From NCBI GenBank assembly GCA_035371905.1, contig DAORXQ010000021.1:1-23553 (forward strand): a stretch of 23,553 nt of DNA, read 5' to 3'. The notes beneath the pieces were generated by a model that saw only the letters and a program-made list of their open reading frames with translations, did not search any database and was not told the origin of the DNA. Below, in pieces: positions 1 through 8,015 of the stretch. Origin of the DNA: a bacterium. Its GTDB lineage: Bacteria > Ratteibacteria > UBA8468 > B48-G9 > JAFGKM01. The position numbers and the translations under genes were made by a program. Within the stretch, counting starts at the first letter, position 1; every line of letters begins with the position of its first letter.

Positions 1-1532
1 ATTAAAAAATTTTTCCATTTGTGCATTAAATATTGTTATATTCCCATTTTTATCAAAACTAACCACACCAAAAGGTGAATTATCAAGTAAATTCTTTATA
101 TAAATATTTATTTCTGAAATCTGATGATAAAGTTTTATATTTTCAATTGCAATTCCAATCTGATATCCAAGATTTGTTAGCATTAACTGGTCTCTGTAAG
201 AAAAAATTTTTTTATCAATTTTTTCTTTAAGAAAAATTACTCCTTTAATTTTACCTTTCTCCTCAATTCCAACTGCAACATCATATCCAATCCTTTCAAA
301 CTCCTCAACTATTTTCTTTTTTTCTGGATACATCATCTCAACTCTTTTTTCTTCCTCTTTTATCACAATCTTTGTATTTTTTAAAATTTCAAAAAATAAT
401 GAATTCATGTCAAAAATTACTTTTATACTTTCAGGCAGGTCTTCTTTTTCAAAAGGAAAATCCATTTTATATTTAAATAAAAACAGAATATCTTGTGGAA
501 TATTAAGAAAATCTTTAAGTGTTTCAGTCAATTTACTGAAAATTTCTTTTGGATTAGAAAGAGAAAACAATATTTCAAATACTTTTTGAGTGAAAATCTC
601 AACATCATATTTTAAAATACTTAATCTTAAAAATTTTCTCAATCTCTCTTTTAAAGGCGAAAAAAGTATTGCGACAAAAAAACTACTTAAAATTATAGGC
701 CAATACCCTGGATAAAAACTAAAGAAAGAAAATAAAAAGGTAGAAAAATGTAATGATAAAAAATAAAATAAAAAGAGAATTAGAGATAAAATTAAATAAA
801 GAGAAATTGCTTCATAAACAAGTACAACATCCATTATTTTATATTTTACTATTCCATAAATGATAATTCCTGACATTACAACTGAAGCAAATGGTCCCAA
901 TCTATCAGTAAAAGATATTCCTGTAAATAAGAGAGGTAGAAGAGTTATAGAAATATTGTAAATTGCTCCAAATAATACACCGAGAAAAACATAATGAATT
1001 TCAAGAGCAATTATTCCTGATTTTTTTCTCTTTTTTTTATATAAATAATGAAGACCTGAAACAATAAGTAACAGAATATTAAGAGTGAAAATCAATATTT
1101 CAATCTTTCCATATTTTACAACTATTCCTGATTTTATACCTACAAAAGGTTTAGGAAAAAATCCATCTAAAATAAAATTAGGAGATAAAGGTATAAAAGA
1201 ATTAATTAAACTTAAAATATAAAAAAGAAAAATTTTCCTTAATTCCTTTTTGGGTATTTCTTCTTCACCAATACTTACTGCAAACAGAAAAAAGTTGAGG
1301 GAATGAAAGAAGCATAAGCAAAAACTAATTTTATAAGTTTAATTGCAGTTTTAATATTCAAAGAAGAAGAAATCAAAAAAGAAATAAAGGACCAAAAAGC
1401 GAGTTGGAGGGAAAAAATTGAATAAATTTTATTTGATAATTTTCTTTTGCCTTTCAGATAAACAAATATTCCAAGAGAAAGATTTAAAATAAAAACAATA
1501 AAAAAAGCAACAGATAAATTATTAATCTTCAT
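1..1532 (-). pseudogene. 7TM-GAF-PAS sensor (likely histidine kinase), frameshifted, runs off left edge
   Basis: A membrane sensor read from 1532 down to the window edge. The first frame (ATG 1530-1532, stop 1275-1277) gives 85 residues with at least two hydrophobic helices. The frame of codons 1-3, 4-6 and so on is open from 1338 to 1 and continues the protein with more helices, a GAF-like domain ending LGYQIGIAIENIKLYHQ, then a PAS start (SPFGVVSFDKNGNITIFN). The layout matches sensors with an N-terminal seven-helix histidine-kinase region; the kinase core would lie outside the window, so the kinase call is inferred. The two frames join smoothly (FIPSTF-FLFAVSIGEEE) if one T is added to a T6 run, or if ribosomes slip -1 at 1287-1293. 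The start overlaps the upstream synthase gene by 11 bases, so it is co-transcribed with it. It may be a true pseudogene, a sequencing error, or a programmed frameshift. Confidence 0.7.
1287..1293 (-). other. U_UUU_UUC slippery heptamer at a -1 frame junction
   Basis: On the minus strand the sensor gene reads act-ttt-ttc in frame 0, which contains the canonical X_XXY_YYZ heptamer T_TTT_TTC. A stop codon follows three codons after the heptamer (TGT TTG CAG TAA). The -1 frame from this point is open for over 1.2 kb and encodes the rest of the sensor. I did not find a convincing stimulatory stem-loop or upstream Shine-Dalgarno-like stimulator by eye, so function is unproven. Confidence 0.5.
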
Positions 1533-2754
1533 ATCTTTTTATTAATAAAGAAGAATTACTACCTCCAAAACCATGTGAATTTATAAGGCAATACTCAACA
1601 TTACAAATCCTGTATCTATTAGGTGTATAATCTAAATCACATAAAGGGTCAGGATATTCATAATTTATAGTTGGAGGAACAATACCTTTTGTTAAACTTA
1701 ATAGTGCTCCTATAACCTGCATAACTCCGCCAGAACTAAAAGGATTTCCTATCATGGATTTTATTGAATTTATAGAAATTCTATAAGCATGGGCACCAAA
1801 AACTTTTTTTATTGCAACTGTTTCATAAAAATCAAGAAAGGGGTCTGAAGGTCCATGAGCAGATATAAAATCAACCATCTGTGGCTTCAAAAAAGCATCT
1901 TTTATACAAAATTTCATTGCTTTTTCAAATCCTTGTCCTGGATCTGTAATTTCTTTCTCACCCCATTTTCCATAACCTACAATTTCACCATATATTTTTG
2001 CTTTCCTTTTTATTGCATGACTTAACTCTTCAAGAATTAAAATTGCTCCTCCTTCTGATAAGACTCCACCATCTCTTAATCTATCAAAAGGTCTACTCGC
2101 TTTTTCTGGACTGTCATTTCTTTTACTCATTATATTAGAAGCACACAAACCACCCATTATTAAAGGAGTAATTGAAGCATCTGCTCCACCACAAATAACA
2201 ATCTCATAATTCCCCAATTGAATTTCTTTAAAACCTATTCCAATCGCTTCTAATCCAGCGGCACATCCACTTGCAACAGTTGATATAGGAACCTCTAATA
2301 AAAACTCATTTAAAATTTCCTGACAGGCCATATTTGGAGTCGCTGAAAAAATCCCAAAAGGAACAATTCCTCTATACCCTTTGTTTAAAAATTTTCTATA
2401 CTGTGATTCTATCAAATCCATAGCACTTGTACTGACACCAAGACATACCAATATTTTCTCGGAGTCAATTTCTTTTAAATTCAATCCGCTATCTTCAATT
2501 GCCATTTTAGCACAGGCAACCGCGAATTGTGAAAATCTTGCCATCCTCCTTAATTTCTTTCTGTCCTCTATATAATCCTCTGGCTTAAAATCAGTTACTT
2601 CACCAGCAATTTGAACTGGTAATTCTGAAGCATCAAATGAAGTTATCTTTTTTATTCCGCTTTTCCCTCCTGTTAATGCCTTCCAGAAATTCTCCTTCCC
2701 TATGCCGTTAGGAGCAATAACACCAATTCCAGTAATAACAACTCTTCTTTTCAT
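1522..2754 (-). CDS. beta-ketoacyl-ACP synthase (FabF-like, variant active site)
   Basis: A 410-residue thiolase-fold condensing enzyme of the KAS I/II family, expected to join an acyl-thioester to malonyl-ACP in the cytoplasm. It has the N-terminal VVITGIGVIAPNG strand, the nucleophile Cys164 in ASGCAAG, the first catalytic His300 in SAHGPSD, Lys332 in SIKSM, and the C-terminal SHGFGGSN loop. The second catalytic His, normally in a GH dipeptide after KSM.G, is Asn337 (MIGNPFSSGG). The triad is therefore Cys-His-Asn, not Cys-His-His. Length is normal. It starts in an ATGA overlap with the radical SAM gene and ends inside the sensor gene, so the three form one operon. No ACP or other fatty-acid genes are near, which suggests a specialised lipid or polyketide role rather than housekeeping FabF; that is inference. 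Confidence 0.88.
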   Translation of the reverse strand: MKRRVVITGIGVIAPNGIGKENFWKALTGGKSGIKKITSFDASELPVQIAGEVTDFKPEDYIEDRKKLRRMARFSQFAVACAKMAIEDSGLNLKEIDSEKILVCLGVSTSAMDLIESQYRKFLNKGYRGIVPFGIFSATPNMACQEILNEFLLEVPISTVASGCAAGLEAIGIGFKEIQLGNYEIVICGGADASITPLIMGGLCASNIMSKRNDSPEKASRPFDRLRDGGVLSEGGAILILEELSHAIKRKAKIYGEIVGYGKWGEKEITDPGQGFEKAMKFCIKDAFLKPQMVDFISAHGPSDPFLDFYETVAIKKVFGAHAYRISINSIKSMIGNPFSSGGVMQVIGALLSLTKGIVPPTINYEYPDPLCDLDYTPNRYRICNVEYCLINSHGFGGSNSSLLIKRYED

Positions 2755-4379
2755 CTGTCTGTACTTTTTTTATTTATTCTTTCAATTTCTTCTCTTAGTT
2801 TTTCACTATTTCCAGAATAAAAATAAACTCTGTTAAATCTTAAAAATTCTTCTGGTGTATTAAATCCACTGTATAAATAAAAAAGATAATCTTCATTTGA
2901 AATTGATGTATTTATTCCAAGGTTTAAAACATCTTTCTGAAATTTTTCTGTCTCATATGCAAATTTTTTAAAATTCATCCCGTTAACTTTGTAAGGTAAT
3001 GGTTGCCACATACTTGGTGGAAAAAGTGCTTTTATCTTATAGTTCATTACATTTAAAGGATACTTTTCTTTATCTATCAATTCAAAATTAAATCTTTCAG
3101 GATGATTAAACCACATTGTTCCTGGATAAATACCTGGAAATTGAATCAGGGCAGAATCTGGTTTAACTTCTTTAAGAAGTTCAATTGTTTCTTTTCTGGT
3201 TTCTTCTGTTTCAAAAGGTGCTGGATAAATTAAACTTGCAACAGTAAAAATCCCTGCTTCTTTACATCTTTTCAGTACCCTTTCCATATCTGATTTCTTA
3301 ACATTTTTATTCATACCTTTCTTTAAAATCTCTTCATTACCTGATTCAACACCAAAAAATATTGATTGACAACCCGATGTTTTCAAAATCTCAAAATCAA
3401 TATCAAAATCCTCCACATATCCAGAATTTGCGTAGTCAATTTTGATCTTTTCATTAATAACTTTTTTTGCAAATTCTAAAACTAAATCTCCAGGTGTACT
3501 TGAACCTGCAAATCTATAAAGATAAACTTTATAATTATTTATATAAAACTTAATTTCCTCAATCAATCTATCAACTGACTTCTTCTTCCTTTTTCCACTT
3601 TTTTTTGGATGTATACAAAAATAGCAGGCATTTTGACAACCTCTACTTTCATCAATTACAAACATTTTTATTTTTTCATTTATTTTCCAATAAACATTTG
3701 GACTATATTCAGGAAAGGGTAAACTATCAAGCGATTTAATATATTCTCTTTCTGTTTTTATAATCTTTCCATTTTCCTTATAAATTATGTTTGGAATTCC
3801 TTCCAATTTTCTTTTCCCTTGTACAAATTTTGACAGTTCAATAATTGTTTCTTCTCCTTCTCCATAACAAAGTGCATCAAAAAAGTCACCTCTTTCAAAA
3901 ATTAAATGTTCAAAAATGTCCACCTGAGGTCCACCACCGAATATTTTTATTTCTGGCTTTTTCTTTTTTAAAAATCTTCCAATTTCTATTGACCAATCAA
4001 ACCCATCTCCAGCCCATAGTTTAAATCCCATAAAATCAAATTTTCCCTTTTCAACTTTTTCAAGAATAAACCTTTTTAGTTTTTCAAGATATAATTTTTT
4101 ATTTTCTTCAATAATTGAACTGGCTTTTTTAAGTTTTATTAATTCAATAAATGACGGTTTTTTCCCTTCTATAAATACTTTATAAGAGAAATTTTCGAGA
4201 AATTTTTTTATATCTTTTGTATAAATTTCATCAAAAACTTCTGGTAAATTTAAATCAAGTATATTAACTTCTACTTTTTCTCTAAGAAGACAAGCGGCAA
4301 GTAAAGCAAGACCATTATCAGGAACAAAATCAGACAAACTTCTCGGTATACCTGCAATAGAAATTAATAAACCTTTCAT
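2751..4379 (-). CDS. cobalamin-binding-type radical SAM protein
   Basis: A 542-residue protein with the two-domain plan of B12-dependent radical SAM enzymes. Residues 1-185 form a Rossmann-like cobalamin-binding-type domain (NGLALLAACL near the start, IKIFGGGP at 145-151, YGEGEETI at 172-179). The radical SAM TIM barrel follows, with the 4Fe-4S motif at Cys248, Cys252 and Cys255 (CQNACYFC, C-x3-C-x2-C) after DESRGC. The class uses a SAM-derived radical for methylations, ring changes or other hard C-H chemistry; the substrate cannot be read from sequence. Overlap of 4 bases with the synthase gene suggests joint action on a lipid or natural product. The start has no Shine-Dalgarno sequence, and a promoter -10 box lies 7 bases upstream of the ATG, so the mRNA may be leaderless. 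Confidence 0.85.
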   Translation of the reverse strand: MKGLLISIAGIPRSLSDFVPDNGLALLAACLLREKVEVNILDLNLPEVFDEIYTKDIKKFLENFSYKVFIEGKKPSFIELIKLKKASSIIEENKKLYLEKLKRFILEKVEKGKFDFMGFKLWAGDGFDWSIEIGRFLKKKKPEIKIFGGGPQVDIFEHLIFERGDFFDALCYGEGEETIIELSKFVQGKRKLEGIPNIIYKENGKIIKTEREYIKSLDSLPFPEYSPNVYWKINEKIKMFVIDESRGCQNACYFCIHPKKSGKRKKKSVDRLIEEIKFYINNYKVYLYRFAGSSTPGDLVLEFAKKVINEKIKIDYANSGYVEDFDIDFEILKTSGCQSIFFGVESGNEEILKKGMNKNVKKSDMERVLKRCKEAGIFTVASLIYPAPFETEETRKETIELLKEVKPDSALIQFPGIYPGTMWFNHPERFNFELIDKEKYPLNVMNYKIKALFPPSMWQPLPYKVNGMNFKKFAYETEKFQKDVLNLGINTSISNEDYLFYLYSGFNTPEEFLRFNRVYFYSGNSEKLREEIERINKKSTDR

Positions 4380-4386
4380 AACTTAT

Positions 4387-4415
4387 ATTGTACAACTTTG
4401 TCCAGAGTAATTCAA
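4387..4415 (-). promoter_or_regulatory. sigma-70-type promoter for the radical SAM operon
   Basis: On the minus strand, TTGAAT (4415-4410), a 17-base spacer and TACAAT (4392-4387) match the housekeeping consensus at 4 and 5 of 6 positions. The expected transcription start falls at or next to the ATG at 4379, giving a leaderless message. The perfect palindrome TTGTACAA (4388-4395) overlaps the -10 box and might be an operator. Confidence 0.55.
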
Positions 4416-4433
4416 ATTATTTTTTACATTAAC

Positions 4434-4451
4434 TTGGCATACTTTTTGCAT
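4434..4451 (+). promoter_or_regulatory. sigma-54 (-24/-12) promoter
   Basis: TTGGCATACTTTTTGCAT matches the sigma-54 consensus TGGCAC-N5-TTGCA, with one mismatch in the -24 element. The GG (4436-4437) and GC (4448-4449) dinucleotides have the required 12-base offset. Start of transcription is expected near 4460, leaving a leader of about 20 bases that contains AAGGAGG before the ATG at 4482. It drives the FadL-like gene and, by overlap, the kinase gene. The gene for sigma-54 itself lies two genes away. No enhancer site for an NtrC-type activator was recognised. Confidence 0.75.
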
Positions 4452-4481
4452 ATAAGTGAGGCATAAAAAAGGAGGTTATTT

Positions 4482-5651
4482 ATGGAAAACAAAAAAATTT
4501 TAGTTTTTTTCTTAATATGCAATTCTTTGTTATTTTCTCAGGCATTTAAGAATCCACCTGAAAGTTCCTCTGCTCTTTCTCAAAGTGGTGCGTTTGTAGC
4601 ACAATGTGATGATGCTTCCGCAATTAATTTCAATCCAGCAGGTCTTATTCAATTAAGAGATGGAGAATTAATTTTTGGTTTCAATTTTCCATATTTTAAA
4701 ACTAAATATATATACTCAAGCGGAGAAGAAGAAAAAAAATATAAATTTTCAGTTCTACCTTATTTTTATTTTGTTCCAGAAACAAAAAATGATGAATTTA
4801 AGTTTGGAATAGGGTTCAATACTCCATACGGACAATCAACAGAGTGGAGCCAAGATATTGTCAGGATATGGAATTATCAAGTTCCTTATTACTCAAGTAT
4901 GCAAACAGGTAATTTAATGACTGCATTTTCTTTTAAATTAACACCAGAACTTTCTTTGGGATTAGGATTAAACTATTATTATAGCAAATTAGTTTTTAAA
5001 AATCTTATCTATATTCCAGTTCCTGGAGTTGAAACCACAGCAAAAATAAATGTTGATGGAAGTGCTTTTGGAGGGACTATAGGAATCTTATACAAAAATG
5101 ATAAATGGTCCACAGGAATAGTTTATAAATCTGGATTTAGAATAGATTATAAAGGAACTTCTGTTATTTTTGGAGATGATTATCCATCAGAAATAAAAAT
5201 AAATTTTCCTGATAGAATAAATTTCGGTGTAGCCTGCTATCCATTAAAAAACTGGAAAATTGAATTTGATACAGAATATTATGGATTCTCTTCCATTAAA
5301 AATGTCTATATAAATCCAGGTTTCATTCCTTCATATGAAATACCAAAAAACTGGAAAAATATTTATAATTTTTATCTTGGAACAGAATATAAAAAAAATG
5401 ATAATCTGAAATTAAGAGGTGGTATAGCAAGATTAAATTCTCCTATTCCCGATGAAACATGGGAACCAAGTTTACCGGATTCAGATACGTTAATAATTTC
5501 TTTTGGTACTGAATTAGGAATCAAAACAGGAAAAATAGAAATGACTTTATTAACTTCAATACCCAAAAAAATAAAAAAGGAGGGAAATTATGAAGGAATT
5601 TATAAATCAAAAGGATTTTTCTTTACAATTGGATATAAAAGAGAAATTTAA
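4482..5651 (+). CDS. FadL/OmpP1/TodX-family outer-membrane transport protein
   Basis: A 389-residue beta-barrel of the FadL family, which carries hydrophobic compounds such as fatty acids or hydrocarbons across the outer membrane. Residues 1-20 are a signal peptide (charged N-terminus, hydrophobic core, probable cut after Gln20 in FSQ-AF). The mature start carries the family's hallmark: a small-residue stretch (SSALSQSGAFVA), then acidic residues, then FNPAGL at 50-55. The rest alternates aromatic and polar residues as in barrel strands (for example SLGLGLNYYYSKL). Length is close to the usual 400-450. AAGGAGG sits 7 bases before the ATG and a sigma-54 promoter lies upstream. Its last 62 bases are shared with the kinase gene in another frame. 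The ligand is unknown. Confidence 0.87.
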   Translation: MENKKILVFFLICNSLLFSQAFKNPPESSSALSQSGAFVAQCDDASAINFNPAGLIQLRDGELIFGFNFPYFKTKYIYSSGEEEKKYKFSVLPYFYFVPETKNDEFKFGIGFNTPYGQSTEWSQDIVRIWNYQVPYYSSMQTGNLMTAFSFKLTPELSLGLGLNYYYSKLVFKNLIYIPVPGVETTAKINVDGSAFGGTIGILYKNDKWSTGIVYKSGFRIDYKGTSVIFGDDYPSEIKINFPDRINFGVACYPLKNWKIEFDTEYYGFSSIKNVYINPGFIPSYEIPKNWKNIYNFYLGTEYKKNDNLKLRGGIARLNSPIPDETWEPSLPDSDTLIISFGTELGIKTGKIEMTLLTSIPKKIKKEGNYEGIYKSKGFFFTIGYKREI

Positions 5652-6750
5652 TGAAAACAGGGATACTATTCTTGTTATAGATGATGAAATGGGACCGAGA
5701 GAATCTCTCAGAATACTTTTTAAATACAAATATAATGTTATTACGGCGGAAGACGGAGATAAAGGTATAGAAATATTAAAAAATAAAAAAGTTGACCTTG
5801 TTATCCTTGATTTAAGAATGCCGGGTAAAAGTGGCATTGAAACACTTGCAGAAATAAGGAAATTCAATCAAAATGTACCTGTAATTATTTTAACAGGTTA
5901 TGGAGATATGGAAACTGCAAGAAAAGCAATGCATTATGAAGCAATTGAATTTATGAGCAAACCATTTTCTGTTTCCGAAATGGAAGAAATTGTAGAAAAG
6001 GGGATACAAAAAGGGAAAATCAAAATTGAGACTGAAAAATTAAAGGAAGAATTAAATTTATTAAAAGAAAAACTAAAAAAAAGAATTAATGAAATTGAAG
6101 CACTTGCAATAATTGGACAAACATCATCGGAAATTCTTCACGAGGTGAATAATCTTCTTACAGTGATTCATGGTTATATTCAACTTTTAATAGAAGAAGT
6201 TAACTCAAAAAAAATCACATTAAAATATTTAATAACCATTGATAATGAAATAAAACGATGTAAAAATATTGCTAAAAATATTCTTGAACTTGCAAAAGAA
6301 AAATCAAATATAGAAGATGTAAATTTAAATGAATTAATAAAAAATCTGATTGAATTTTTAAGGCAATCAAAATTATGCCAGAATATTAATTTTTTAGTTA
6401 AAATTCCAGAATATTCTGTTATTGTTAAAAGCAATTTTAATCATTTACATCAGGCAATTTTAAATATTTTTTTAAATAGTATTCAGGCAATTGAAAAAAA
6501 TGGAATTATAAATGTTTTGGTTGAAAAAAAAGATAATAAAGGAATAATTATAATAAAGGATAATGGAAAAGGTATACCTCAGGATATTATTAAAAAAGTT
6601 ATAGACCCTTTTTTCACAACAAAGGAAACAGGAACAGGTTTAGGATTGCATCTAACAACAAAAATTATAAATAAATATGGTGGTCAATTTGAAATTATAA
6701 GTAATGAAGGCATAGGGACAGAATTTAAAATAATATTTCCATTATCTTAA
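5590..6750 (+). CDS. receiver-histidine kinase (soluble)
   Basis: A 386-residue signalling protein with no membrane helix. Residues 26-130 are a receiver domain with acidic pocket Asp31/Asp32, phospho-acceptor Asp74 (LDLRMPG), Thr102 and Lys124. A coiled stretch (about 145-170) leads to a dimerisation/phosphotransfer domain with His184 in ILHEVNN, then a HATPase domain: N box 292-296, DNGKG 324-328, FFTTK 341-345, GTGLGL 348-353. All catalytic residues are present. The reversed order (receiver first, kinase last) is that of kinases driven by an upstream phosphodonor. The start at 5590 follows AAAAAGGAGGG and has no better in-frame alternative, so the 62-base overlap with the porin gene looks real. 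It converges with rpoN, overlapping it by 9 bases. A sigma-54 activator as downstream partner is possible but none is in the window. Confidence 0.9.
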   Translation: MKEFINQKDFSLQLDIKEKFNENRDTILVIDDEMGPRESLRILFKYKYNVITAEDGDKGIEILKNKKVDLVILDLRMPGKSGIETLAEIRKFNQNVPVIILTGYGDMETARKAMHYEAIEFMSKPFSVSEMEEIVEKGIQKGKIKIETEKLKEELNLLKEKLKKRINEIEALAIIGQTSSEILHEVNNLLTVIHGYIQLLIEEVNSKKITLKYLITIDNEIKRCKNIAKNILELAKEKSNIEDVNLNELIKNLIEFLRQSKLCQNINFLVKIPEYSVIVKSNFNHLHQAILNIFLNSIQAIEKNGIINVLVEKKDNKGIIIIKDNGKGIPQDIIKKVIDPFFTTKETGTGLGLHLTTKIINKYGGQFEIISNEGIGTEFKIIFPLS

Positions 6751-7956
6751 ATAAGAATTAAGAATTTTCATTTGATTTCTATATTTATTAACAGTGCGAG
6801 GTGATATTTTTATACCAAAATATCCAAGTTTTTCAGATATTTTTTTATCAGAAAGTGGCTTTTTTTCATCCTCAATTATCTTTTTTATTTTTTCCATTAT
6901 AAAAGTTTTACTTATTGAATATTTAAATTCAGGGACAAATAAATCTCTAATCTTTAAAAGCCCTTTTGAAGAAATGAGATATTTCCCATTTACCGCTCTG
7001 CTTATTATAGATATATTAACATTCATTTTTTCAGCAACATCTTTCATTCTTAAAGGTAATAAATTCCCGCTTTCAAAATAACCTTTCTGATAATTTACAA
7101 TCTCTTTAAAAACATCTTCAAGAAATTTTCTTCTTTTTTCAAGCATTTCTATAATCATTTTTACTCTATTCATTTTTTTCAAAAGAAATTTTTTTTCTTT
7201 CGGTGAAATAAAAGGTGAATTTAGATATTTTTCATAGTCCACTTCAATTTTTATAAAAGGAGAAATTTTATCTTCAACATATACTTTTAAGGAATCCCCT
7301 TCTTTCGTTATTTTACCTTCAGGAATAATTTTTTTTATAAGTTTTTTTTGCGAACTTGTAAGAGGATAAGGATTTAATTTTTTAATCTTTTCCAGAAGAA
7401 GTAAAACAGATTTCTCATTTATTTTCATTTTTAGTGCTATCTCTTTATATTTTCTCTTAGTAAGCAAATCCCAGTGTTTTTGAACAATCTCAAAAAGTTC
7501 ATTATCTTTATATAATCTTTTAATTTGAATTAAAAGACATTCCTGTAAATTTCTTGCTCCTATCCCATAGGGTTCCAGCGTTTGAATAATTTTTAATGTC
7601 TCATTAACTTCTTCATATTTTACATTTAAAATTTCTGAGACCTCTTTTAAATCCATTTTGAAGTAGCCATTATCTTCAAGATTCATTATAATAAATTCTC
7701 CTATTTTCATTAATTTTTCTGGAATATTTAAAAGATGTAAATCTTCAATCAGTTTTTCTTCAATATTAATTTCATAAGATATCCGCTCCAATTTTTCTTC
7801 ATCAACCTCAAATTTCAAAAATGGATTTTCTTCACTTTCTTTTTTTAAAAATTCAATAAGAGAATAAGTAGAAAATCCCAGAATATTTGAAAAAAGTATT
7901 TGTGAAGGTAAGAGTTTTAGATATATTTTTGTATTCAAAACATTTTTATTTTCCAT
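6742..7956 (-). CDS. rpoN: RNA polymerase sigma-54 factor
   Basis: A 404-residue sigma-54, shorter than the roughly 480 of enterics because the acidic region II is very brief. Region I (about 1-50) keeps the activator-interacting pattern ending EENPFLKFE. The core-binding region holds the family phrase EPYGIGARNLQECLL. The helix-turn-helix matches NISIISRAVNGKYL, ending with SSKGLLKIRDLF. The RpoN box at 385-393 reads SPRTVNKYR against the usual ARRTVAKYR and contacts the -24 element. It directs transcription that needs ATP-driven enhancer-binding proteins. The gene faces the kinase gene and starts without a Shine-Dalgarno sequence; a TAAAAT box six bases before the ATG suggests a leaderless message. 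A matching promoter at 4434 gives it an apparent local target. Confidence 0.95.
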   Translation of the reverse strand: MENKNVLNTKIYLKLLPSQILFSNILGFSTYSLIEFLKKESEENPFLKFEVDEEKLERISYEINIEEKLIEDLHLLNIPEKLMKIGEFIIMNLEDNGYFKMDLKEVSEILNVKYEEVNETLKIIQTLEPYGIGARNLQECLLIQIKRLYKDNELFEIVQKHWDLLTKRKYKEIALKMKINEKSVLLLLEKIKKLNPYPLTSSQKKLIKKIIPEGKITKEGDSLKVYVEDKISPFIKIEVDYEKYLNSPFISPKEKKFLLKKMNRVKMIIEMLEKRRKFLEDVFKEIVNYQKGYFESGNLLPLRMKDVAEKMNVNISIISRAVNGKYLISSKGLLKIRDLFVPEFKYSISKTFIMEKIKKIIEDEKKPLSDKKISEKLGYFGIKISPRTVNKYRNQMKILNSYLR

Positions 7957-7962
7957 ATTTAA

Positions 7963-7968
7963 ATTTTA
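7963..7968 (-). promoter_or_regulatory. putative -10 box for leaderless rpoN
   Basis: On the minus strand TAAAAT ends six bases before the rpoN ATG, which puts the expected start of transcription on the ATG itself. No convincing -35 box lies 17 bases further upstream. The box overlaps the -35 element of the divergent rnfB promoter. Confidence 0.4.
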
Positions 7969-7995
7969 ACTCATATTTGCAAAATGTTGTATAAT
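7966..7995 (+). promoter_or_regulatory. sigma-70-type promoter for rnfB and the following gene run
   Basis: TTAACT (7966-7971), an 18-base spacer and a perfect TATAAT (7990-7995) precede rnfB. Transcription would begin near 8002, only a few bases ahead of AAAAGGAG (8003-8010) and the ATG at 8016. This may serve a long stretch of the downstream co-directional genes. Confidence 0.6.
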
Positions 7996-8015
7996 ATGAT
8001 TTAAAAGGAGTAAAA

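Noticed and set aside
407..589. 60-residue plus-strand frame near the left edge
   Set aside because: It lies opposite the open sensor frame and has no ribosome-binding site or family signature.
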